The position numbers were made by a program, and so were the translations under genes. The notes beneath the pieces were generated by a model, which ran no database searches, was not told the DNA's origin, and worked only from the letters and a program-made list of their open reading frames with translations. From Streptomyces sp. NBC_01233 (GTDB lineage Bacteria; Actinomycetota; Actinomycetes; Streptomycetales; Streptomycetaceae): DNA of 64,000 nt. Positions within the stretch are counted from its first letter, which is position 1; every line of letters starts with the position of its first letter. Location of the stretch: the NCBI RefSeq assembly GCF_035989305.1, contig NZ_CP108514.1, forward strand, positions 4,875,501 to 4,939,500. The letters run 5' to 3'. This document shows, piece after piece, positions 22,631-29,028 of the stretch.

Positions 22631-24178
22631 GTGCAGTTCATCGTTCAGGCAGACGGCCAGCCCGTGCACGTCGGTTCCGAGGCCCTGGTCTTGGAAGCTG
22701 GCGATTGGGACGATTTCGGCTTCCGGACCAGCTTCACCCTCTGGTACCGCAACTCGACCGATCTCAGGAATCTGGGATACGTCAAGGTCGCTGTCGCCGG
22801 ACAGGAGAGGGGCCCCCATCCTTTTCAGCACGGGACCTACGACGGCCCACCGGCAGGTCAAATATTCTCGCTCGGCCTGAGCGATGGCTACTACGACAAC
22901 ATCAGGAAACTCGGCTCTGAGAAACGCGTCGAGATCCTCCACATTCTCGGCGATCTGGCCTACAATCTCGACCGCTTCGAGGAGGCAAAGGCGCACGAAG
23001 TGGTACGTAGGTCGCTACTGCGGGTCGTGGAGGAGCAGACTGTCAGGGTTCAGTTCAACCGGATCGCGCGCGGCGGGGTTCGCCTGAGCGAGTACCGATT
23101 CAGTTACGTCGGACCGAGCCAGGATTCTGACGACTGCCTCCGCTTTGACGTCACCCCAGACACCCGACCGTCAAGCAATGTCCATGTAATCATCGGCCGC
23201 AACGGAGTGGGGAAAACCCACCTCTTGCGACGACTCGCCTCCGCCGTCGTACGCCCGGACCTGCACGAACAGTTCGGGCGCGTGACGATGTCCCCTACCT
23301 CCACTTCGCCAGTGGGAGAGCGCTTCGTCAACGTGGTCTCGGTGACCTTCAGCGCATTCGACCCGTTCACGACCGTTGAGACACTCGGCCGCCCTGGTGC
23401 CCCCTTGCCTCCGAATGCGGTTGCCTACACCTACGTCGGCCTTCACCGCTCAGCGCGCACCACCGGGGGGCTGGAAACACCCCAGCATGAGCGTCTCCGG
23501 TCGGATTTTCGCGACGCCATTGCTTACGTCCGCCAATCGCGCAACTTCTCGTCTTGGCGCCGCGCAGTGCTGACGCTCGGCCGGGACCCACAGTTCGGCG
23601 GTTCCGCTATTGCCTCCTACGCCGGCAACATGCGAGCTGGCATGAAGATCATGAACTCCCACCTGGATGACTTGAGCGATGCCTTCGGGCGGTTGAGTTC
23701 GGGGCACGCAATGGTGGTACTCACCATGACAGAGCTTGTAGGCCGTGTGGCTGAGCAGTCTCTGGTGCTCGTGGACGAGCCCGAGACCCACCTGCATCCA
23801 CCGCTACTTGCTTCTTTCGTTCAGACGATTTCCGACCTGTTGACTGAACGCAACGGCGTCGCAGTGATCGCTACGCATTCGCCGGTGGTCCTCCAGACGG
23901 TCCCTCGCTCGTGCGTCTACAAGTTGATCCGGCACGGCGAGGCCAGCCGTGCTGAGCGGCCGCAGATCGAGACGTACGGCGAGAACGTGGGCGTACTGAC
24001 CCACGAGGTCTTCGGGCTGGAGGTCATGCGGTCAGGCTTCTACTCCGAGATCGCCGATGCGGTGGCACAGCGGGACTCCTACGAGGAGGTTCTGGCCCAC
24101 TTTGGCGGAAATCTCGGCGGAGAGGCCAAGGGGCTGGTGCGCATCCTCCTCTCGGAGAAAAGAGACGGGCTCCTTTGA
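22631..24178 (+). CDS. AAA/ABC-type ATPase of a Septu-like two-gene defence system (PtuA-like)
   Basis: The product is 515 aa from GTG at 22631 (GAGGGAGAAGCC just upstream); the frame extends further 5' without plausible sequence. Walker A GRNGVGKTHLLRRL lies near residues 188-200. A signature-like RLSSGHAMVVLTMTELV is near 353, Walker B LVLVDEPETHLHPPLL near 378, and the switch His in IATHSPVVLQ. This SMC/AAA_21 layout is that of PtuA and related anti-phage ATPases. It overlaps the HNH nuclease gene (TGATG). The N-terminal 180 residues are not standard PtuA sequence that I recognise, so a variant is likely. Confidence 0.75.
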   Translation: MQFIVQADGQPVHVGSEALVLEAGDWDDFGFRTSFTLWYRNSTDLRNLGYVKVAVAGQERGPHPFQHGTYDGPPAGQIFSLGLSDGYYDNIRKLGSEKRVEILHILGDLAYNLDRFEEAKAHEVVRRSLLRVVEEQTVRVQFNRIARGGVRLSEYRFSYVGPSQDSDDCLRFDVTPDTRPSSNVHVIIGRNGVGKTHLLRRLASAVVRPDLHEQFGRVTMSPTSTSPVGERFVNVVSVTFSAFDPFTTVETLGRPGAPLPPNAVAYTYVGLHRSARTTGGLETPQHERLRSDFRDAIAYVRQSRNFSSWRRAVLTLGRDPQFGGSAIASYAGNMRAGMKIMNSHLDDLSDAFGRLSSGHAMVVLTMTELVGRVAEQSLVLVDEPETHLHPPLLASFVQTISDLLTERNGVAVIATHSPVVLQTVPRSCVYKLIRHGEASRAERPQIETYGENVGVLTHEVFGLEVMRSGFYSEIADAVAQRDSYEEVLAHFGGNLGGEAKGLVRILLSEKRDGLL

Positions 24179-25014
24179 TGTGGCCACTGCCGGTACCCCT
24201 CCGTCAGGCAGATCGCAGCTACCTGGCATGCGTCATCAAAACAGCCGACGCCGAACGCCGTGAGCGACTGCTGAGGGCTGCAAACGCAGTACGGAAGGCC
24301 GGACAGGCTCTTCGTCAGGCCACAGCCGCCAAGACCCTGCATGACCTCGACAGAGCGGATTTCGCTGTCCCTCAGATCCCTACTGAGGACTTCGTGAAGT
24401 GGGCATACGGCAACGGCATGCAGACCGTCGCTGGCCAGAAGATCCGCGACGAGCTGATGACGGCTCCGGTAAACGACCGGTGCCCACTGTGTCGGCAGGG
24501 CGCCGTCCGGCAGCTCGACCATTTCATGCCCAAGAGCCTGTTCCCCTCGCTGTGTGTCGACCCGCTCAACCTTGTCCCGGTGTGCGGCGAGTGCAACTTG
24601 ATCAAAGGGAACAAGAGTCCAGACCGCGCTGGGAACACGCTCCTGCATCCCTACCTCGACCGGATATCCCACCAACGGTGGCTGGATGCCCAGGTAGTCC
24701 ACGACTCCGGTTCTGTACGTCTGAAGTTCTTCGTCAGCCCCCCGACCTCGTGGGACAGTACGCTCCGGGCACGGGTCGAGCACCACTTCACGCTCTTCGA
24801 TCTGGGCCATCGCTACGCGGTCGATGCGAACCGCGTCATCTGCGACGTGGCGCACTGCCTAGACCAACTACGGGCACGCCCTGGTGGCGCGGCTATCGTC
24901 CGCGACTACCTCCAGGACGAGGCTGAGACCCGGTTGTCCCAAGAACCCAATAGCATCGAAGGCGTGACCTACGCGGCACTGGCAGCAGACGACCACTATT
25001 GCCGGGGCGGCTAG
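24178..25014 (+). CDS. HNH endonuclease, effector of the Septu-like pair (PtuB-like)
   Basis: The product is 278 aa. An HNH/zinc core is clear: CPLCRQGAVRQLDHFMPKSL, then PLNLVPVCGECNLIKGNK, that is CxxC...DH...N...CxxC with catalytic His and Asn. The N-terminal 90 residues are helical and the C-terminal 130 form a separate domain. The ATG overlaps the ATPase stop, as is typical of PtuA/PtuB pairs. In Septu, the ATPase licenses an HNH nuclease that degrades DNA upon infection. Activity here is inferred from motif completeness. Confidence 0.75.
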   Translation: MWPLPVPLRQADRSYLACVIKTADAERRERLLRAANAVRKAGQALRQATAAKTLHDLDRADFAVPQIPTEDFVKWAYGNGMQTVAGQKIRDELMTAPVNDRCPLCRQGAVRQLDHFMPKSLFPSLCVDPLNLVPVCGECNLIKGNKSPDRAGNTLLHPYLDRISHQRWLDAQVVHDSGSVRLKFFVSPPTSWDSTLRARVEHHFTLFDLGHRYAVDANRVICDVAHCLDQLRARPGGAAIVRDYLQDEAETRLSQEPNSIEGVTYAALAADDHYCRGG

Positions 25015-25086
25015 TGGCTGACGCTGACGAAGGACCAGGTGGCGCAGGGAGACCGGGAGACCCGCGTGTGGCCGGGGGTCTCTCGC

Positions 25087-26520
25087 TCAACGCCAGACTG
25101 GGTCGATCAGGTCGGGGTCAAACTTCCGCTTGCCTCGTCCTGCGGGGTGGACGATCACGGCCGTGAGACTGTGCAGCACGATCTCTCGCTGTCGCTCGAT
25201 GGGGAGGTCGAAGAACTCGGCTTCGGACAGGTCGGCCGTGCTGCCCTTGGCCTCCGCCTGCTTCTGTTCCTTGTAGAAGCGGGCTCGTTCCAGTTTCAGG
25301 GCGTCCCGCTCGCGTTCCTTGTCGGGCAGCAGTTGTAGGAGCGTGGAGACGGTGATCGTCTTGGCCTTCTCCGCCTCGATGAGCTGGGCGACGTCGAGGA
25401 GAAGGGATTCCAACTCCTCTTCCTTGGGCCAGCGTTCCTCGGTCGGCACGGCCGTCGTGGCGGCCTTCTCGCGTTGCTCCTGGAGCACGAGGCGCGCGAT
25501 GAGCTTGTCCACGGGCTCGCCGACGCGGCCGACCTTGCCGCAGCCGCCGTTCACCTTGGAGCACTGGTAGGTGTACTGCGCGCCCTTGGACCCTGGCTTC
25601 CACTTGTGGTTGACCTGGCCTCGGATCTTGCTCTTGCACAGGCCGCAGCGGGCGATGCCGGAGAGCAGGTACTTACGCGCGAGGGTCTGGCCGGCCTTGT
25701 TGTGCTTGCGCTCGGCGATGGCCGCGCAGACCGCCTCCCACTCCTCCGGGGTGTTGATGGGCTCCCACTCGCCCACGACGGGCTTGCCGTCCTCGCCGTG
25801 GAGGATCTCTCCGTGGTAGATCCGGAACCCGGCAAGCCGCGGGTTGGTCAGGATGTGCTCCACGTGGTGGTGGGCCATGCGCTTGGTGCCGGCGCGAGGG
25901 TTCCCAAGCCCCTCTTCCTGCCACGTCGTCCGGATGGTGCCGATGCGGACCCCGGCGAGGACTTCCTTCTGTGCCGCGCGGATGTGCCGTGCCGCTTCGG
26001 GGTCCACCTTGTCGCGGTCGTCCTTCCGCCATCCGTATGGCGCCGGACCGCCGTTGCTCTTGCCCTGCTGGGCCAGCTCCAGATGCTTGCGCTTGAGTCG
26101 CCGTGACGTGTCGTGCGACGACTTGTTGGCGAACGCCACCATGATCCGGGCCATGGTCCGGCCGTCGGCCGTGCCCAGGTTCACGTCATTGGTGACCGTC
26201 GCGAACTCCAGCCGCGGGCGATCGTCGTAGATCTCGATCAACCGCTCAAGGTCTTGGGGTTGGCGGGCCAGGCGGTCGAGGTCGTACGACACCACTCCGT
26301 CGATCAGGCCGGCCTTCAAGTCCTTGAGCATCAGCTCGAACTCTTCGCGGACGATGTTCCGCTTGAACGCGGACACATCGTTGTCCTCGTAGACCTTCAC
26401 CGGCTGCCAGGTGCGGAGGTCTGCCAGGCGCTCGCAGTCCGTCCGTTGGCGGGCGACACCCAGGGCCTCGCCCTCGTCGTCGCGCGAGATCCGGGTGTAG
26501 ATGCCCACCTTGCGTGCCAT
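25087..26520 (-). CDS. Large serine integrase of island 2
   Basis: The product is 477 aa. The resolvase domain starts MARKVGIYTRISRDD with catalytic Ser12 and continues with DGVVSYDLDRLARQPQDLER. The recombinase domain (GPAPYGWRKDD, LAGFRIYHGE) and zinc ribbon (CGLCKSKIRGQ, YQCSKVNGGCGK) follow, then a coiled-coil region (LLDVAQLIEAEKAKTITV). The ATG at 26520 with AGGGGAGG upstream was chosen over more distal starts. It sits about 80 bases from attR, the usual place. It is predicted to catalyse insertion at the TGGTCGGTC core in the PRTase gene. Confidence 0.92.
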   Translation of the reverse strand: MARKVGIYTRISRDDEGEALGVARQRTDCERLADLRTWQPVKVYEDNDVSAFKRNIVREEFELMLKDLKAGLIDGVVSYDLDRLARQPQDLERLIEIYDDRPRLEFATVTNDVNLGTADGRTMARIMVAFANKSSHDTSRRLKRKHLELAQQGKSNGGPAPYGWRKDDRDKVDPEAARHIRAAQKEVLAGVRIGTIRTTWQEEGLGNPRAGTKRMAHHHVEHILTNPRLAGFRIYHGEILHGEDGKPVVGEWEPINTPEEWEAVCAAIAERKHNKAGQTLARKYLLSGIARCGLCKSKIRGQVNHKWKPGSKGAQYTYQCSKVNGGCGKVGRVGEPVDKLIARLVLQEQREKAATTAVPTEERWPKEEELESLLLDVAQLIEAEKAKTITVSTLLQLLPDKERERDALKLERARFYKEQKQAEAKGSTADLSEAEFFDLPIERQREIVLHSLTAVIVHPAGRGKRKFDPDLIDPVWR

Positions 26521-26597
26521 GATCGGGGCCTCCCCTGCCTGCGACCTGGTCCGTCTGTACCGCAGCAGGTTACTACTGTCATTCAGTCCATTTGCCA

Positions 26598-26606
26598 TGG
26601 TCGGTC
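26598..26606. repeat. attR core TGGTCGGTC of island 2
   Basis: Identical to 15,076-15,084. The bases that follow continue the PRTase reading frame. Confidence 0.85.
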
Positions 26607-26651
26607 GAACCGCCCGTCGTGAAGCGTGAGGGTCAGGTCCTCGACGCCTAG
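26598..26651 (+). pseudogene. Displaced native 3' end of the PRTase gene
   Basis: Read in frame from the core: WSVEPPVVKREGQVLDA, then TAG. This is the usual C-terminus of the Streptomyces PRTase that follows dcd. It has no start codon and is the chromosomal half left behind by island 2. Confidence 0.9.
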
Positions 26652-26684
26652 TCGGTCGACGGAGTACGGAGTACTGGGTACGCG

Positions 26685-26722
26685 AAGGCCCGCCGCCCAA
26701 GGGGACTGTGCGGCGGGCCCTT
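26685..26722. terminator. Bidirectional terminator between PRTase remnant and Yip1 gene
   Basis: AAGGCCCGCCGC pairs with GCGGCGGGCCCTT and is followed by TTTT on the plus strand. It lies between convergent transcription units. Confidence 0.75.
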
Positions 26723-26735
26723 TTGCGTACGCGGG

Positions 26736-27665
26736 CTAGATGGTGCCCAGTTTGATGATCGACAGGAGTGCGATCAGCTGGATCGCGGAGGCGCCCAGCG
26801 CCTTCGGCCACGGCAGGTCGTGCGACTTGCTGATCAGCGAGGTGAAGAGCGCTCCGGCCGCCAACCAGGTGGCCCAGCCGAGGACCTGCACGACCATGTT
26901 GTCGCCGCCCAGGAACACCGCGAACAGCAGGCGCGGCGCGTCCGTGATGGACATGATCAGCATGGACAGGCCCACCGTCGGCTGCCACGTGCCGTCGCCG
27001 CCCAGCTGGCGGGCCAGCGTGTGGGTGACCGCGCCCAGGATCAGGCCGCAGATGACGAAGGCCACGCCTGCGGAGAGGACGATCGGGACGGCCTTCGACA
27101 GGGTCGCTTTGATCACGTCCTCGCGGGCGTCGTCGAGGCCGAAGACCGCGAGGAGACCGTAGAGGAAGGTCACGATCAGCGCGGGACCCCAGACGGAGTA
27201 GTCGCGCATCTGCAGGAAGGTCTGGCCCGGCCGCGTGACGATGCCGCGCAAGAGCTCCTTCCACGGCAGCCGCGGCCCGGCCTGCACGGCCGCGGCCGCA
27301 CCCGCCTGGTAGGTCGCGCCCTGGCCGTACGGGTCCTCGCCGACCGCGAAGACCTGGGTGTGACCCGGGTTGTCGTTCGTGTAACCACCGCCGCCACCGC
27401 CGCCACCGGGGCCTCCGTGGCCGTACGGGGGCTGCTGCTGCGGGTGCGGCGGCTGCTGTCCGTACGGGTCGAAGTACTCCGGCTCGCCCTGGCCCCCGCC
27501 GCCCGGCTGCGGCCACTGCTGCTGCGGAGGTGGGCCTCCGGCGGGTGGGTAGGGCTGCTGGCCGTAGGGCGGCGGTTGCTGCCGACCGTACGACTGCTGC
27601 TGCTGCGGGGGTTGTTGCGGAGTGCGGTTGTTGTCCCGGCCGCGTCCGATCCTGAATCCAGCCAC
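26736..27665 (-). CDS. Yip1-family membrane protein with Gln/Pro/Gly-rich N-terminus
   Basis: The product is 309 aa from a GTG at 27665. The first 120 residues are low complexity (repeated PYGQQ, PPQQQ, GGPGGGGG). The remainder has about five hydrophobic segments (ALIVTFLYGLLAVFG, IVLSAGVAFVICGLILGAV, LSMLIMSITDAPRLLFAVFL, VLGWATWLAAGALFTSLI, ASAIQLIALLSIIKL), the Yip1/DUF1282 pattern. A five-span inner membrane protein of unknown function. It belongs to the conserved chromosome flanking island 2. Confidence 0.75.
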   Translation of the reverse strand: MAGFRIGRGRDNNRTPQQPPQQQQSYGRQQPPPYGQQPYPPAGGPPPQQQWPQPGGGGQGEPEYFDPYGQQPPHPQQQPPYGHGGPGGGGGGGGYTNDNPGHTQVFAVGEDPYGQGATYQAGAAAAVQAGPRLPWKELLRGIVTRPGQTFLQMRDYSVWGPALIVTFLYGLLAVFGLDDAREDVIKATLSKAVPIVLSAGVAFVICGLILGAVTHTLARQLGGDGTWQPTVGLSMLIMSITDAPRLLFAVFLGGDNMVVQVLGWATWLAAGALFTSLISKSHDLPWPKALGASAIQLIALLSIIKLGTI

Positions 27666-27911
27666 GTGATCGAACGTACCTGGTCCCGCGGACTCCGGTG
27701 GACGGTCGCCCGGATAACGCACCCTTTGCGGCTGACCTGTGACATCCCCTAGGGGTACCCCGAGGGCCTGGTCTAGTGTCCGATTTACGTGGCTGCGTCG
27801 CAGTCTGCGGCTCTCCGTTACGTTGCCGACGGAATATGAGCATATCGGGCCCGTAGCTTCGTGTTCGTCGCCGCCCCGCAGCACGAACGAGCACGAGGAA
27901 GAGCCCACACC

Positions 27912-28925
27912 ATGCGCAGCACCCGCCGAACCACCCTTCGTAGCGCCGCCGTCGTCACCGGCGCGGCCGCCGTCCTGGCCCTCCCGGTCGGTTCCGCCTT
28001 CGCGGACTCGTCGGCCGTCCCGGAGCCGGAGGTATTGCCGGGCATCGAGCAGCCGTCGGTCGACCCGTCGGTGGAAACGCCCGTCGTGCCGCCTGTGGCG
28101 CCGCCCGTCGACCCGTACGTGCCGCCGACGCCGCGGCCCACGACCCGGCCCGTCGAGCCGAAGCCGGGCGTCCGGGCGTACGTCACCACCGTGAAGCTGG
28201 CGGACGGCTCCGTCGCCAAGGTCTACAAGATCGGCGACAACCACTTCGAGGCGGATGTCTTCGCCGGCTCGACCAGGCTGGACACGCTGGTCAGCAAGGG
28301 CGGGGCCGCGGCGTACGGGCAGAACAACGGCCTGCACGTCGTGCTCCAGTCGAACGGCACCGTGACCTCGTGGGTCGAGGGCGCGCCGAAGCCGAAGCCG
28401 GACGTCGAGAAGGACGTGAAGAAGGACGTGAAGCCGGAGGTCGGGAAGGAGAGCTCGGTGCGCGTCACCATGCCCGACGGGCGGATCGCGAAGCTGGTCG
28501 ACGGCCCGAACGGCAAGCGCGTCGAGATCTCCATGCCGAACGGCCGTGCCCTGGGCACGATCGACCTGAAGCGTCCGAGCACGCAGAACGACGGCTGGAC
28601 GTACAAGCTCGTCCAGGACGGCAAGCGCGTGAAGTTCGTCGTCATCGACGGCAAGGGCGGCGGGAACAGCTGGGTGTACGACTTCGGCGGCCGGCTGATC
28701 GAGACGTACACGGTCGACCCGGTGAAGAAGGACGGGCAGAAGGACGTGAAGCGGGACGTCAAGGTCGTTCCGAAGGGCGGCGTGAAGGCCGGTGCGGAGG
28801 GGGTCGCCCCGTCGGAGAGCGGGGCGCCGGTGCTGGTCGCCGCGGGCGGCAGCATGGCCTCGGCGGGCGCGGCCGGGCTCGGCTTCGCGCTGCTACGGCG
28901 CCGCCGTGCGGGGGGCGAGGGCTGA
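27912..28925 (+). CDS. Secreted, membrane-anchored surface protein
   Basis: The product is 337 aa from ATG at 27912 with AGGAAGAG upstream. An N-terminal signal peptide ends at about residue 32 (PVGSAFA then DSSAV). A Pro/Val-rich linker (PPVAPPVDPYVPPTPRPTTR), two beta-rich segments and a Lys/Asp-Val repeat region (KDVKKDVKPEV, KDVKRDVKVV) follow. The C-terminus has a hydrophobic helix (MASAGAAGLGFALL) with an RRRRAG basic tail, a membrane anchor. No enzyme motif is visible; a cell-surface role is inferred. Confidence 0.7.
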   Translation: MRSTRRTTLRSAAVVTGAAAVLALPVGSAFADSSAVPEPEVLPGIEQPSVDPSVETPVVPPVAPPVDPYVPPTPRPTTRPVEPKPGVRAYVTTVKLADGSVAKVYKIGDNHFEADVFAGSTRLDTLVSKGGAAAYGQNNGLHVVLQSNGTVTSWVEGAPKPKPDVEKDVKKDVKPEVGKESSVRVTMPDGRIAKLVDGPNGKRVEISMPNGRALGTIDLKRPSTQNDGWTYKLVQDGKRVKFVVIDGKGGGNSWVYDFGGRLIETYTVDPVKKDGQKDVKRDVKVVPKGGVKAGAEGVAPSESGAPVLVAAGGSMASAGAAGLGFALLRRRRAGGEG

Positions 28926-28954
28926 GCCCCGCCGCTCCGCTTTCCTGAACGCCG

Positions 28955-28990
28955 CAACGGCCGGTCCCCCGAGTGGGGGACCGGCCGTTG
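28955..28990. terminator. Perfect 16-bp bidirectional hairpin
   Basis: CAACGGCCGGTCCCCC and GGGGGACCGGCCGTTG pair perfectly across GAGT, between the convergent surface-protein and oxidoreductase genes. Confidence 0.85.
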
Positions 28991-29028
28991 CGTTGCGCTG
29001 CGTTCCGTTCCGCGGGTGCGGGCTGGCG

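Larger units (their letters stand above)
15076..26606. mobile_element. Integrative element 2 (about 11.5 kb) with large serine integrase, inserted in the PRTase gene
   Basis: The borders are defined by the 9-bp core on both sides and by the split PRTase gene. The serine integrase is the last gene at the right border. Cargo is an IS110 element, NUDIX and HTH genes, the small-gene/radical SAM/peptide operon, a GNAT, and a Septu-like ATPase/HNH pair. No conjugation or relaxase genes are visible, so it is an integrative element rather than an ICE. Confidence 0.85.

Noticed and set aside
26521..27894. N-terminal extension of the island 2 serine integrase to a 935-aa protein
   Set aside because: The extension has low-complexity Arg/Pro sequence antisense to the Yip1 gene. 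The resolvase domain starts at ATG 26,520 with a good SD.
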